NCBI RefSeq assembly: GCF_000715075.1
Contig: NC_134095.1
Location: 58,276,419-58,340,418 of the forward strand
Direction of reading: 5' to 3'
Length of the DNA: 64,000 nucleotides
Source: Nicotiana tabacum
Taxonomy: Eukaryota; Streptophyta; Magnoliopsida; Solanales; Solanaceae
A program made the translations under genes and the position numbers. Shown here one piece after another: positions 1 to 12,744 of the stretch (position 1 is the first letter of the stretch; each line of letters opens with the position of its first letter). Under the pieces are notes generated by a model. The model ran no database searches, was not told where the DNA came from, and saw only the letters and a list, made by a program, of their open reading frames with translations.

Positions 1-461
1 ACAATATTTGTTTACATGAAATAAGAATTTTTTTAAAGAGGATAATTATGGAAAAGATCAAAAAGTCAATATACAATAAATAATAAAAACATGAAAAATA
101 TTTAAAAGTCAGATATTGTAAATCACGAATGCCAACCAAGACCTTACAGGCTTAACACCATTGCACTTGACATGTCACTACGCCTTGGCCTCGAAGGAGG
201 CATACGTAAAACGTAGAGTTGCGATATCATCGTTCGATGCAGCCTAGTGTAATAGGCATGTCGGGCCCTCTAATTGTGATATTATCATTGAGCGCGGCTT
301 GTTCTTTTTGGTCAATGCTCTTGCCCGTGGAAAATATGCAAACTCAAAAGAGGAATCGCGTAAAAGGGATAAATAAGCATAAAGTTATGTCGTTTCAAGG
401 CTTTACACTGTCGTACCAAAAGCGAAAGGAGGGAAGGTATTATTAGAGTGCAAGGAATGTC
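1..461 (+). repeat. 5S rDNA intergenic spacer (partial unit)
   Basis: This is the 3' two thirds of a 5S spacer; comparison with complete units further right (38394 to 39060) places position 1 near unit coordinate 208. It has an A/T-rich half followed by a conserved block with the 'cacttgacatgtcacta' and 'taataggcatgtcgggccc' motifs found in every spacer of the window. Just before the gene there is a TATTATTA motif at 438-445, a GC pair near -12 and a C at -1, the upstream elements known for plant 5S genes transcribed by RNA polymerase III. Confidence 0.85.
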
Positions 462-581
462 GGATGCGATCATACCAGAACTAATGCACTGGATCCCATC
501 AGAACTCCGAAGCTAAGCGTGCTTAGGCAAGAGTAGTACTAGGATGGGTGACCCCCTAGTAAGTCCTCGTATTGCCTCCCT
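462..581 (+). rRNA. 5S rRNA gene copy 1 (mutated, probably inactive)
   Basis: This is a full-length 120-bp 5S sequence beginning GGATGCGATCATACC and ending with CCCT, followed by a T run. The internal promoter is recognisable but altered: box A reads agctaagcgtgcttag, where agttaagcgtgcttgg is usual, and box C has gaccccctag in place of gacctcctgg. The number of changes and its place in a transposon-riddled array suggest a pseudogene or silent copy. Boundaries come from alignment by eye to the known plant 5S sequence and to the other copies. Confidence 0.88.
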
Positions 582-875
582 ATTTTTGGCAATATTGTGT
601 ATCCTACTTCTTTTAATATATCGACAGTAGATCTAATAAATTCACAAATGAGTTTATTTGACAGTAAACAATATTTTTTTTATATAAAATAATAATTATT
701 TTAAAGAAGATAATTATGAAAAAGATAAAAAAGGCAATATAAAATAAATAATGAAAATAAGAAAAATATTTAAAAGGTAGATATTGTAGATTAAGAAACC
801 AACCACGACCTTACGAGCTTAACACCATTGCACTTGACATGTCACTATGACATGGCCTCGAAAGCAGTATCAGGA
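582..875 (+). repeat. 5S spacer, 5' half, interrupted by insertion
   Basis: The spacer after 5S copy 1 runs to about unit coordinate 414, where a chromovirus LTR starts at 876. The rest of the same spacer resumes at 37468, so the two halves bracket an insertion of about 36.6 kb. The flanking pentamers, cagga before and tagta after, agree at only three of five positions, which fits an old target-site duplication. Confidence 0.85.
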
Positions 876-2621
876 TATAATGACCCGACCGGTCATTTTG
901 AGAATTAATGGCTTGATCCCCGATTAACTGCTTTCCCCATGATTATTTCTACTATTGTGATTTGCTGGTAATATTCGTTTTGAGTTTCGGAGTGTTTTGG
1001 GACCATTAGTCCCTAAATGAGAGCTTATGATTTAGAATTTGGACCATAGTCGAAGCAGTGAAGACGACTTTGGAATGGAATTCCGTCGATTCCGTTAGCT
1101 CTGTTGGGTGATTTTGGGCTTAGGAGAATATTCGGATTGTGTTTTGGAGGTCCGAACCTTATTTAGGCTTGAAATGCCGAAAGCTGAATTTTTTAAGTTT
1201 CTGGATCGATAGTGAGATTTTGATATCGGGGTCGGAATCTGATTTCGAAAGTTGGAATAGTTTCGTAATACCGAATGTGACTTGTGTGCTAAATTTAGGG
1301 TCAATCGGACATGGTTTGGTTGGTTTCTGCATCGTTGTAGAATTTTGAAATCTTAAGTTCATCACGTCTAGATTGGAGGGTGATTCGTGATTTTAGCATT
1401 GTTTGAGGTGATTTGAGGGCTCGACTAAGTTTGTATGGTGTTTTAGGATTGGTTGGTAAGTTTGGTTGAGGTCCCAAGGGCCTCGGGTGTGTTTCGGATG
1501 CTCAACGAGTCATTTTTGGACTTAGAGAAGTAGCAGATTTTTCTAGTGTTTGTTGCATAGAAATCCTTCTTCGCGTTCACGAGAGGGGTCTCGAGTTCGC
1601 AAAGAGCATCTCGGAGAGGTAGCTGAGTTGTACTTCGCATTCGAGATGATGCTCTAGCGTTCGTGAAGGTGTGGACCCTTTGGCCTATGCGTTCGCCGAC
1701 AAGGTCCTCACGTTCGCGAAGGGTTTGCCAATGCAAGCTACATGTTCGTGAGTGGACCCTCGCATTCGCGAAAGAGGAAATTTGGCCAGTAGAATTTTGT
1801 GTATCGCGTTCATGATGGTGGTCTCGCGTTCGCGAAGAAGAACGCACCTGGGCAGAATTTCAATTCCAAAATCCAGTGTTTGAGTTTATAACTCAAAAAT
1901 TAGATTGAGAGCTCGGTAAGAGGCGAAATTTGGAGAGATATTCGGAGGAAGTTTGTGGGTAATGATTCGTAACTCCTTTTTGATTATAACCCATTAATCT
2001 AAACATGATCATCTAATTTCGGATTTGGGGTGAAAAATTGGGGAAAAGTTGAGAAAAGTTCTTAGGTCTAATTTTGTGATTTTGATAAAGATTTTGGTAT
2101 CAAATTTGATTTAAATTAGTATGGTTAGACTCGTGAGTGAATGGGAGTTCATAATTTGTGACTTTTACCCAATTCCGAGACGTGGACCAGAGGAGGATTT
2201 TTGGGCGTTGTTGTATTTTCTTGCGTTAGCTTCGATTTCTTTAGATAAATTAGTTGTTTGTAGTTGTATTTATGTTATGATATTGATTTGATTAGATTTG
2301 GGTGACTTAGAGATTGATACTCGTGGCAAAAGCATGAATTCAGATTGATTTTGAGCTAGTTCGAAGTAAGTGGCTTGCCTAACCTTGTGTATGGGAAACT
2401 CCCCTTAGGATTTTGGTACTATTGTTATGAGTGTCGTGTACATGAGGTGACGAGTGCATACACATGCTAATTGTTGAAAAATCTCGTTTTCATTAAGTAA
2501 ATATCTGTGTTTTCTTTTAATTGAGCAATACTTGTACTTAAAGTTTCCTATTTAGCTTAGGAAAGCATGATTATATGACTTAACTGTCGTATCTGATTTA
2601 ACTGCTTACTTGGATTCTATG
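876..2621 (+). mobile_element. Tekay/Del-type LTR, left half (split by Ogre element)
   Basis: The sequence starts like the LTR downstream of the chromovirus integrase fragment at 47350: the TGTAACGACC-type start, then the 'ggtcattttgag' motif. It also matches the reverse complement of the solo LTR at 6259-9038. It stops at 2621, exactly where the Ogre LTR begins, and resumes at 36596. Joined, the two halves are about 2.6 kb with no internal domains between them, so this is a solo LTR. At 1560-1855 there are many CG-rich copies of a 'cgcgttcgcgaa' motif. ORFs here on either strand are not credible genes. Confidence 0.8.
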
Positions 2622-4531
2622 TGTGAGCACGTAATTGTTGTCCTATAGGAATTACTCCCATAAAATACAAGAAAAACATTTTTTTTCCATTTTTACAATA
2701 TTTATAGGATTCTGTGGGAATTTGTGCTAATTATTTGCATTTTTGTGCATGTTTATTTTTGTTAAAATCATAAAAATGTCAAAACTATCATGCATTGCAT
2801 TTAGGTTTCATTTTCATATTTTTAGGATTAATTAGTAAATTATTTGTTTTATTAAAAATAAAAATTATAAAATGGCTCATTTTACATTTTTACCCTTTAA
2901 TTTTTAGATTATTAAGTTTTCTCTTTTAATTTAGTATCAAGTAATTTTCATAAATTTTGCAATAAATAATTAGTTTAATTTTACAAATTAGATCAATGTA
3001 GGATTTAATTTAGGATTTTAATTAATTGTAGAAAAAGAAAAATATACAAAAGAAAAAAGGAATTGTGAAAAAGGGTTTAATTTATCTTTGAATTTGGGCC
3101 AAATCTCTGCCCCAACCCGTCCAAACCAGGCCCAAACCCAATCCCTACCCGGTCCAGTCCCGTATTTACCAAAACGACCACGTTTTTGTGGTCTTGCATC
3201 TCAACTGTTGGATTCCCACAATCCAACGGACCGGAACTAAGGCTTCATTAATATTTAACTGTCTTAAATCAGTCCCCCCCCCCAACTCCAAACCCCCTCC
3301 ATCCCTATCTTCATCTCTAACCTCAAGAACCCTAGAGACCAGTGCCCTAAAACCCTCCGCCGACGCCGATGCCATAATCAACTCTGATTCCCCCCAAAAT
3401 AACACCACACGATCTCCTCACCCTCCTCTTGCTAAATCCCAAAATAGTTCCCCTCGAATCCCTCTCAATCTTCTCAAATCTTAGATCTAAAGTCGGACTT
3501 CAAACCCTAATTCACCTAAATTACACCAAATACTCACTGCTTATTTTTCTTCCCAAATCCCGAAATCAGTCCCCTCAAATCCCTCTCAAACTTCACAAAT
3601 GTCAAATCTGGGTAGACATGCATGGGCTTCCTAGGCAATTTGAGCCGAAAATGGGCGTCACTTGTCTGTTGTCAAGGGGAACAGTCATTTGACACCTCTT
3701 TTTGGATTTAAATCGGAAAAACGGGTCTAGCCGGAACAAATGCACAATCATTGCAGTAGATACTCGTTCCTCTTCCCTTCTTCTATCTTCTCATCATCCT
3801 GCCCTTCTTTAGCTTCTTTTCATCTTTGATTTCTTCTACTTTTTCTATTTCTTTTGACCGAAAAATGAAAAGGGTTAGTTAGTTTTAGTTATAGGTTGTT
3901 AGATTTGGTTGTCCTTCCCCTGTGTTTAATCATCGTTGTTAGTCAGTTATTTTAGGTTTAAAGTCATGAGTTTGTCATTAGGTCATTAGGTTTCCATTTT
4001 TTCAATTAAGGTTTATTTTATTTTGATTCCCTGTTTAAATGGTTAATTTAATTGCTTAAAAGGTTGAAATAGGTTCATTCATCAACTGTTTTTTGCTAAT
4101 GACATTCTCAATTAGTTTAAGTGCATTTGTTAATGAATTATTATTTTCCGACTGTTTCTTTTAAAGTCCATTTTTTTTAAATTTAGGGGTTGTTTGCTTA
4201 AGTTTTCGATTGAATTCATTCCTTTATGGTTTGAGATTTAGATTAGGCTGTTAGTACACAAGCCCATGGGTTGGGTTTGGGTCTTGGGTTAATTTTATCC
4301 AGTAGTGATTTTCTGAATGTAAAAACGGGGGTGTAAAGGGATATTTTGGGTATTTAAAGCTGAGGGAATATTTTCTGTTAGTATAGAAGCTTCTAGAGGA
4401 TAAGGTTGGGCTGGTTTGTTAAGACAAGGAAGGTTTTAGATGTTTTAAAAGGGTAAAAAGGGTAAAATGACTAAAAAATGAAGGGGTAAAAGGGGAATTA
4501 GTTAACTAAGTTAGGGCTGCTTAGTAGGGCC

Positions 4532-4539
4532 TATATAAG
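4532..4539 (+). promoter_or_regulatory. TATA box of the Ogre 5' LTR
   Basis: A TATATAAG motif lies about 1.9 kb into the LTR and is followed by a C/T-rich stretch typical of a transcription start. The same motif and flanks are conserved in the 3' LTR at 34453-34460. This probably marks the U3/R border for RNA polymerase II transcription. It is inferred from motif, position and conservation. Confidence 0.55.
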
Positions 4540-6258
4540 AGCCCTCTTCTTTCATTCTTGGGCAGCCATTCATAACTTAAAAAACGAAATTTTTTCTGCA
4601 TCCTTTTGGTCAAAAATTGCTAGGAATTGGCCTTTGGGTATTATTGTTAGCAATAGTTTAAGAGTTTCAAAAGATTTCTTAGTGTTCTGGGTTTAAAAAA
4701 TGGTTTAAGGAGGCTAAACATGGCTGTGTTGATTTGTTGAACTACTGTTGTTGATTTGGACCTTATTGATATGTGAAACTCAAATCTGAAGCATGTTGGA
4801 GATGTAAACCTTAGTTCAGCTGAGTATCAGCTTATGTTATTTAGAACGTATCCTCGTTTTGCCTTAAATTATGTTTTGCTGCATGATTCACTGTATTTAT
4901 TCATGACATTGACAATATAATTCATCTTGGGGTTGTATTTGGACTTTCGTTTGTCATTTTGGTTTTAGCTTGGTTAAACTCTTTCTGTTGAGTATTTAGG
5001 GTTTGAACTGTTATAATATGGATTTAATTTAGATGAAGAACCTTCCCTGTTGGGTTTTGTTTAAATTTGTTCATGTTATTAGTGATGTTTAGTCTAAGAT
5101 TAACTCTTATCATGACTTTGCTGTTTTTGGATTTTGGTTTTAGTATCTAAATGTATTTAGAAATTATTGTTGCATTGTAATACTTAGTTTAAATGTCTGA
5201 AGTATTCCATTGTTAGAATCACTATATGTATGAGTTCAACATCAGTCAATAGTAGTTTCGACATTTAAATGCACGTGGCCTGAGGATTCGTAGAGCATAT
5301 AGTGTTCTAATGCTCTGTAGTTTGGATTTAAATTAGATGGTGAATATCTCTTATTTGATTTAATGAAATTGGTTTAGTTTAGTGTAGATTAGTGTGTGGG
5401 TTACTCAAAGTGTAACAGATGCTTGAAGGGTTGCAGAACAAAAATGCTGAACCACATCCCTTAAACGGCCAGGCCTACTAAATGGCCCAAGTGAGACTGC
5501 CTGGCCCAAATCAGGCTCGTGTATCTCAGGCCCCTTCTTTTCCATTCTGGATTCGCCTCCAAGGCCCAATTCTCTTGTCATTTTTCAGTAAATTTGGTCG
5601 CGTGACTTTAATAGCTCATGGAACTTGTACGCCGGTCCATTTCTCCGAAGCAACCCTTGGCCCAATTGTGCTCACAACAAATGACCCTATTGAAAGTGAA
5701 TTGTTCAAATGCAGCATCCTTAGGCCTAGTTTAAATATGACTCTCAGATAGATTGAGGTATGCCATTTAACTAAATCACCTATGGCCCTCACAAATACTT
5801 TAATTAGATAATAGAACGAGCATTCGTAGAGAAGCCTTTAGGCACGTTTAAAATACAATTGTGATTGTGTACACGTTCGCGTGACATAATCATGATTCTA
5901 AGAACCAATTTGGAGTATGCGTTCCTGCAACTTCGGTCAAACTTTCTTAATAATAAAATATGTTTAAATAGGATGCTAAATTATATTTAGTCCGAGGCGT
6001 GCCATCCACATTTAATCATATATGTCCCTCGTATTAATTTAGATATAAAAATGACAAATGTTTGTAGTTTGCTTTAGGCACGTTTCATATACTATCGTGG
6101 TTGTGGACACATTCGCGTGACATGATTACGATTTCTAAAAACAAAACCGGAGTATGCATTCGTGCAACTTCGGCAAAATTTTCTTAATAATAATAAAGCG
6201 TTATTAATTGTGGACACGTTCTCGTGATATAATTTGACGCGCCAAACAAACGGGTACA

Positions 6259-9038
6259 TGTCACGACCCCGATTCGCCCTCCGTGAACCACCGTGACGGA
6301 ACCTAGTCTCTACGACTAGGTAAGCCTAATTTGTAGAAGAAAAACCAAAATTTTGTGGAAGTAAACAATTTAAAACAGAAATAAAGCAGTAACAGTGTTT
6401 AAATGTGCCGCTCGGCATACACCCTGTTTAACTCTCAATACCAAAACATAAATCCAAGACCCGAAAACCCACAAATCACAAGCTAAGATCAATACTACAT
6501 AGCTCTAACCCCGGAATGTCTAATAAGAACAAAAAAATACAGAAGGGATAAATACTAAAAGCAGGAATAGAAAGGGACTTTTCGGTCTGCGGACGCGGCA
6601 GATGTACCTCGAAGTCTCTAGAGCAGTCGCCTCCTCAAGGATGATAGGCCTAAGTAGTGGTACCTGGATCTGCACATGAAAAACATGCAAAAGGGGCATG
6701 AGTACACCACACCGGTACTCAATAAGTGCCAAGCCTAACCTCGGTTAGGTAATGACGAGGAAGTTCAGGGCCCTACTGAGGTTAAATAAAATATAAAGAT
6801 GATAGTATAAAATAAGCAGTGCAATTGAGAATATACAGTAAGAATCTATACAGGATAATAAGAGTACAATAACGAAAACAAAGATGAAGGCAAACCACAA
6901 GGAAGTACCACTCATAACAAGGATGATAACCGGGGATCTCCTGGTATCCCGAGGATCTCTTGGTATCCTCAATATATGTTGGGGATCTCTTGGTATCCCG
7001 AGGATCTCTTGGTATCCTCAATATCTGCTAGGGATCTGTTTGTATCCCGGGGATCTCTTGGTATCCTCAATATATGGTAGGGATCTCTCGGTATCTCGAG
7101 GATCTCTTGGTCAATATACGTGCAAGAATCTCTTGATATCCCGCACCTCAGTTCAGATCATAAATACGTATAGGGAATCTCCCGGGATGTCGTCCCGTAG
7201 TACCAAAGTAAAAACACATAATAACAACACAAGAATACCCAATTAAGCTAAAATTCCGTACCAAGCAAAGAGTTAATTCTAGCCTAACATGCTTCACGTA
7301 ATGTAATTAAAGCAGTTTAGGTAAATAGGCAATTAAATAAACTAAACATGCTTTCCTAAACTAGCAACAGGCTAATAACGCAAGTAGGATAAAACAGGAA
7401 AAAGAACTCAATTGAAATACTTAATGAAAAACCGGATTTTCAACCATTAGCTCAAGTAAGCGCTTGTCACCTCACGTACAAGGCGTTTCAATTTTCAGAT
7501 ATATCATATCCTAAGGGGGAGGTCCCCCACACAAGGTTAGACAAGCCACTTACCTCGAACCAGCTCAAAATCAACCCGACACCACGTCTTTGCCATGAGT
7601 ACTCGACTCCGAATGACCCAAATCTATTCAATTCAATTGCATAATACAAATAACACTTCAAGGAACTGATTCTACAATTAAAATCTAAGCTAATACGCGA
7701 AATTATGTAAAATGACCAAAATGCCCCTACTGGCCCACGTCTTGGAATCGGGTGAAATTTATAGTTTCAAAATCCTCACACTCTCATGAGTCTAACCATA
7801 CCAAAATTATCCAAATCCGATGTCAAATCCCCAATCAAAATTCACTTTCTTGGTCTAAGAACTTTTCCCCAATTTTTAAACAAATTCCAAAATTAAAGGA
7901 TGAATTCACGTTTAGATTAATGGGTTACAGGCAAAAATGAGTTAAGAATCATTACCCAATATATATCTATGAAAATCCCTCAAAATTTCGCTCAAATCCG
8001 AGCTCCCAAGCTTAAGTTTTGATAAAAATGGCTAAAACCCTTGATTTGAAATCTTATATCTACCCAGGCGCGTTCTTCTTTGCGAATGCGAGGATACTAT
8101 CGCGAATGCGATGCACCAAAGTCCTGCTGGCCAAATTCCACTTTTGCGAATGCGAGGTCCTCTCGCGAACATGTAGCTTACATGGGTAGACCCTATGCGA
8201 ACGCGAGGACCATATCGCAAACGCGAAGACCAATGTGTCCTTACCTTCTCGAACGCGGGACAGCATCGCGAACGCGAAGCACATTTCAGCTGCTTCACCC
8301 AGGTGCTCTACGCGAACGTGAGACCCTCTCGTGAACGCGATTAATGTTTTCTCTACAGCACAATAGAAGAAAATCTGTTGTCTTTCCAAGTCCAAAAGTG
8401 GTCCGTTGAGCATCCAAAACACCCCCGAGGCCCCCATTCCCTCAACCAAACCAGCCAGCCAATCCTAAAACATCCTTCAAACTTGTTCCAACCTTCGGAA
8501 CACTCAAAATGACACCAAAACACCTATTTTTCATCGGATTCAAGCCTAAAAATTCCAAAAACTCTATAAATACGTTTTCGATCAAAAAGTCTATCAAGCC
8601 TCGACTGAGTAACCTGAAATTTTGCATGAATGTCACATTAAACACTATGGAGATACTCCAACTTCTGAAATTCCATTCTGACCCTCTGATCAAAATCTCA
8701 CTATCAAACCGGAAACTTAAAAAATTCAACTTTCGGCATTTCAAGCCTAAATTAGCTACGGACCTCCAAAACACAATCTGAACACACTCCTAACCCCGAA
8801 ATCACCCAATGGAGCTAACGAAACCATCGGATTTCCAATCCGAGGCCGTCTTCACACTTTTCTAACTACGGCCAACTTTCCAACACTTAAGCTCTCATTT
8901 AGGGACTAAGTGACCCAAAACTCTCCGAAACTCAAAACCGAACATCCTGGAAAATCAAAATAGCAGAAATAAACTCGGGTAAAGCAGTTAATTGGGATCA
9001 GGGCATTAATTCTTAAGACGACCGGCCGGGTCGTCACA
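6259..9038 (-). mobile_element. Solo LTR, Tekay/Del-type chromovirus
   Basis: This 2780-bp block starts TGTCACGACC and ends GTCGTCACA on the plus strand, so on the minus strand it runs TGTGACGACC to GTGACA. It is flanked by a perfect 5-bp duplication, GTACA, at 6254-6258 and 9039-9043. The flanks join to give the uninterrupted sequence seen in the other Ogre LTR near 36220. It is the reverse complement of the LTR split between 876-2621 and 36596-37467. No PBS, PPT or coding domain is present, so it is the product of LTR-LTR recombination. Confidence 0.88.
6930..7190 (-). repeat. Tandem repeats inside the solo LTR
   Basis: A unit of about 50 bp, itself made of two half-units containing 'gatctcttggtatcc', is repeated four to five times with drift. 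The equivalent part of the other Tekay-type LTR (about 36680-36870) has a looser array with the core 'gatatcccaggagatc'. ORFs spanning these repeats on either strand are low-complexity artefacts. Confidence 0.75.
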
Positions 9039-9423
9039 GTACACGTATGCGTGACCCGTTTCACGATAATTTCCTAATTAAAAGCGACAAATACACATAG
9101 GTTCTAAAATCAGTAATTACATAATTTGATTAAGTCAAGTATGATCAAAGAGGCCGTGCTTAAACCACAAAACCCAGGAATTCCTAACACCTTCTCCTGG
9201 GTTAATAGAATTCCTTACCGAGATTTTTGTGTTCGCAGACCGTAATTAGAGTTAACTTTCCTCGATTTGGGATTTTAAACCGGTGACTTGGGACACCATA
9301 AATTATCCCAAGTGGCGACTCTGATTTTAAATAAATAATCCCATTTCGATTGTCACTTAAATTGGGAAAAAAACTCCCTTATGCTCCCTATTGCGGGGTA
9401 GTAAAAAGGAGGTGTGACAACTC

Positions 9424-9441
9424 TGGCGTCTCTGTTGGGGA
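9424..9441 (+). other. Primer-binding site of the Ogre element
   Basis: Four bases after the 5' LTR end the sequence reads TGGCGTCTCTGTTGGGGA. It begins with TGG, complementary to the CCA end of a tRNA, and resembles the 'tggcgactctgctgggga' PBS type that I associate with Ogre/Tat elements. The tRNA identity was not checked against a tRNA set. Confidence 0.65.
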
Positions 9442-10734
9442 TCAAACCCAGAATCTCTGGTTCAGGGTTCAAAAATTCGAGCTTATTAATATGATTTTTA
9501 CTTGGATTTATTTATTGTTCATATTAATGTATTTTTTGAACCTCTGTTCTAATTGCTATCTGTTTACCTCTTTAATATTGTTTGAATTTTATATAACTGT
9601 CTTCTTACGCCACCTCTATGAGTCTTCTGAAAATTGGTGCACACGTTCGCGTGACCCCCTTTTTCTGTAGAAGTTATACCAAAAAGAACGAGGTTGGGGC
9701 AGCAACAAGGCTGGGTAGACTTTAGTGCTCCCGGTACGTTGCCCCTTCCTCGGCCCCAGTTGTCCGCTCGGGTAACCCAAGTCTAGAACACAACCCCAGG
9801 ATTTAAACCTAGAAAAACACAGTCTCATGCTGGATCCCTAGTAGGAACGTTTGTTTGCATCATGTGCATTTGAATTATGGGACTCAACACAGGGGTTGGG
9901 TTCATCTAGGGCAGGTGTACCCAAAATAACAAACCAACCTGATGCATCCTATGTGCTATGTGAATATTTATTTGTTTCTGCATGCTGACGGCTAAGGAAA
10001 ATAAAGCAAAAGAAAAACCAGGAGTGATGTAGGGAGGGAAATAAAACCTGGTTCTGAAAAATCCCTGATATTTGGAAATGTCCCGAAACTCTGCCAAAAA
10101 TTTTTCAAAAGAGGAAAAGAAAGAGAGTCATTTCAAAAGAGTCAATACTGTGTCCTTTTCAAATATGTCAAAATTGACCGAACTATGTAGGTCTGATGCT
10201 CACTGAATGTGGAATACCTATGCAACCTACATAAGGTTCGGCCTTATTTTTTTTTTTTAAAAAAAAAGAGAGAGTAGTTGGTCAAATAAATGTAGTTTGG
10301 AGTTTTGGGTCAAAAAATAAGCCGATCTAGTTTCGGTAATGTCTTAACTCATTCTTGCCGAGATAGCCTTAGAGTATCTTCAGTTGTCGAAGGGCTATTT
10401 TTGTAAAAGAACGGACAAGTCTGTCAATGAAGTGTCATTTTTTCTTAAAGTATTCCTCCCCGGTCTCAAAATTTATTTGGAATTGGGAAGGGGCCACGTT
10501 TGCAAAACGATCATTTTTGCTAAAAATTAGCATATAGGGGAAGGAATCAAGGTCCGTTGATTTTTCTTGTAGAAATTGAAAAAAAACTTGTTTTTACAAA
10601 AAGGGTCCACCGGAGTCAAACCTAAACTTAACCCTCCGCGGGTACAAATGAATACTATCCAGGACCCATCACAAATGAACACCGCCCCGAACCCGTCAGA
10701 GGTGGTCATAAAATAGGCTCAGTTGTAGTTGTGT
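9442..10734 (+). other. Ogre untranslated leader
   Basis: This is the region between PBS and ORF1. No domain or convincing open frame is visible. It has an A/T run near 10248-10270 and a stretch at 10490-10560 with no recognisable content. The 106-codon open frame starting in the LTR end and crossing the PBS (9350-9670) is incompatible with a coding role. Confidence 0.6.
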
Positions 10735-12744
10735 ATGTGGTGGAATGATCTAGATGAAGATGGTCAGAAGTGGGTGAAACAATAGTTGGGTGCCCTTATA
10801 AACATTTTGGAAATCAAACCACGGGAAGATCTAATCAAGGATTTGGTAACTTTTTGGGACCCTCCAACAATGTGTTTCATTTCTTGAACTTCGAGATAAC
10901 CCTTACATTGGAGGAAGTGGCCGGGTATATTGAGTTTGGCCAGGATTTACGGAAACAACAACTTATATTTCCAAGGACACCTTCGGTGCACAAGTTCTTT
11001 GACCTCCTGAATATCAATAAACAGATGAAGAAGGCCCATGTAAGCAAAGGGGGTTGTTCTTTCCACTTCTTGTACATCAGGTTTGGGCACTCAGCTGGGT
11101 TCGAAATGCATGAAAAGAGCTTAAGCAACAAACAATATAAGGGCATTTGGCAAATCAATCATCGGTTCACTTTTATTGTGGCGTGTTTGGGGATCATGGT
11201 CTTTCCAAATGCGGAAGGGACAGTGGATACTCGTATGGTCAGAATTGCATAAATCCTCACAACCAAGGAAGATCATACACTTGTCCCGTAAGTTCTAACA
11301 GACATTTATCGAGCATTGACATTATGCAAAGCGGGGGCTCAGTTCATTGAAGGTTGCAGTATTCTTCTACAAATGTGGTTGATAGAGCATCTCCGCCATC
11401 ATCCCAAATTCACGAGTTATGGTTCGAGCCTAATTAACTTAATTGAGAGTTATGAGGAAAGGGTGAAAGACTACAACGTGCCAGAAGGGTTTGAAGCCTG
11501 AGTCTCCCACTGGAAAGCTCTCAAAGCAAGTCAGGTCGAGTGGACTAAAGGATGGCTCTCGATGACAGAAGCCATATATATGATGGCTACCAAGGGTTAC
11601 CTTAGGTTTATGGGTGGGAGGAGTGTCCAGCCATATGCACCGCAGAGGGTCTTAAGGCAATTGGGAAGACATTAGGTGGTGCCCGAAGATGAAGATCTAA
11701 CCACACAGGTCATTGAGCTACATCCAGAAGCTGCATTGCCCGAGACTTTAGTCCAGCAGGATTAGAATGGTTGCCAGTATCTGAAAAATGGCACCTAGGT
11801 ACCAGATGTTGCAAAGGGGGAAGTAGATCCAAATTATACTGCATGGTTCGAGAAAAGGTCTTGTGTAAATAGTGAGCCAGAGCCTAAGCCCGGGCCCGAG
11901 CCCGAGAGGCCTGCCAAGAGACCTCATGTTCAAGCTTTTGATGATAAAATCCAAGAAAGATTGGCTTGGGGAGAAAAGGAGAAAAAAATATCAAGCCGCA
12001 ATTCACACTTTGGAAGAGAAGATGAGAAACATGGAGTTCAATAATGATCTTCAAGCACAAGAACTTGAAGCTGATAGAAGAAGGTTGGCCCAAGAGAATG
12101 AAGCTCTCGGAGCCCAAGTTCGAAAAATGATAATAGCAGCTGAGAACTCGGGCAGGAGCAGAAAAGACGAAAAGCTCATCTACATCCTTACGCAAAACGT
12201 ACGTGATTTTGAGGATGATTTTCAAAAGACTGAAACAGAGCTAGCAAATGCTCGAGCTAAATTAGCTATGAATGTAGAGGTACGGGCCAGCTTCATTTGG
12301 AAACTAAAGGAGAAGTATGACAAAGGAATGTTGAATATAAACAAAAAGGTCAATATCCTTGAGAATGAAATGGCCAAGCAGGCAAGAGACTTCAAAGAAG
12401 AAAGGGAGCACTGTTATGTTCTGATGGCACAACTAGAGAAAGACCTGCAACAACTTCTAGAGCAAAATCACACAGCCGAACAAGTTTTGGATGTTAGATC
12501 TCAACAAATCGGATGGCTGCTACATGAGAAGGGTATTATCAGGGAAAGGGTTAGGAGAATTGAAGACTACATTGTGATGAGGCGCAACGAGTGTGAAGAC
12601 ATGACCAGATCCATGTTCTACGCTTAAATTGTGATTTTTTTCCAACAGGTCATGGATGACTTATTTCGCCTCCAAGAAGACATGGCGCAAAGGCCCGTAG
12701 CAATGCCAACTGGAGCAGCAATTGAAGCACTTATGTATTCTTGA
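10735..12744 (+). pseudogene. Ogre ORF1 (extra ORF upstream of gag), decayed
   Basis: The function of Ogre ORF1 is unknown. Pieces in different frames line up as one protein. The start is MWWNDLDEDGQKW at 10735. A globular part at about 10800-11500 contains 'TLEEVAGYIEFGQDLRKQQ' and 'HRFTFIVACLGIMVFP', resembling the plant DUF7745-type domain seen in Solanaceae elements. A Pro/Glu-rich linker (about 11875-11920) leads to a long coiled coil (11950-12620) rich in Glu, Lys, Gln and Leu. A TAA at 12625 precedes an in-frame tail to 12744. At least three frame changes and several internal stops show it is dead. The longest uninterrupted part is 11872-12627 (251 codons). The DUF assignment is from memory of the family. 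Confidence 0.75.

Larger units (their letters stand above)
2622..9419 (+). repeat. 5' LTR of the Ogre element (interrupted)
   Basis: It begins TGTGAGCACG and ends GGTGTGACA, matching the start (28835) and end (36595) of the 3' LTR. The solo LTR at 6259-9038 and its duplication account for about 2785 bp, leaving an LTR of about 4.0 kb, long as usual for Ogre-type elements. An 89-codon open frame at 5482-5751 has a counterpart in the other LTR at 35446-35715. That is expected of duplicate LTRs and is not evidence of a gene. Confidence 0.88.

Noticed and set aside
1443..1847. 134-codon minus-strand ORF, Arg/Ser-rich
   Set aside because: It is produced by the CG-rich word cluster in the Tekay-type LTR, with no homology to element proteins.
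3188..3692. ORFs of 98 and 87 codons in the 5' LTR, Pro/Ser-rich
   Set aside because: The matching part of the 3' LTR (about 33285-33733) has a different ORF arrangement, so there is no conserved product.
6745..7246. ORFs on both strands with R-I-P-R-D-P-R repeats
   Set aside because: They read through the roughly 50-bp tandem repeats of a solo LTR.
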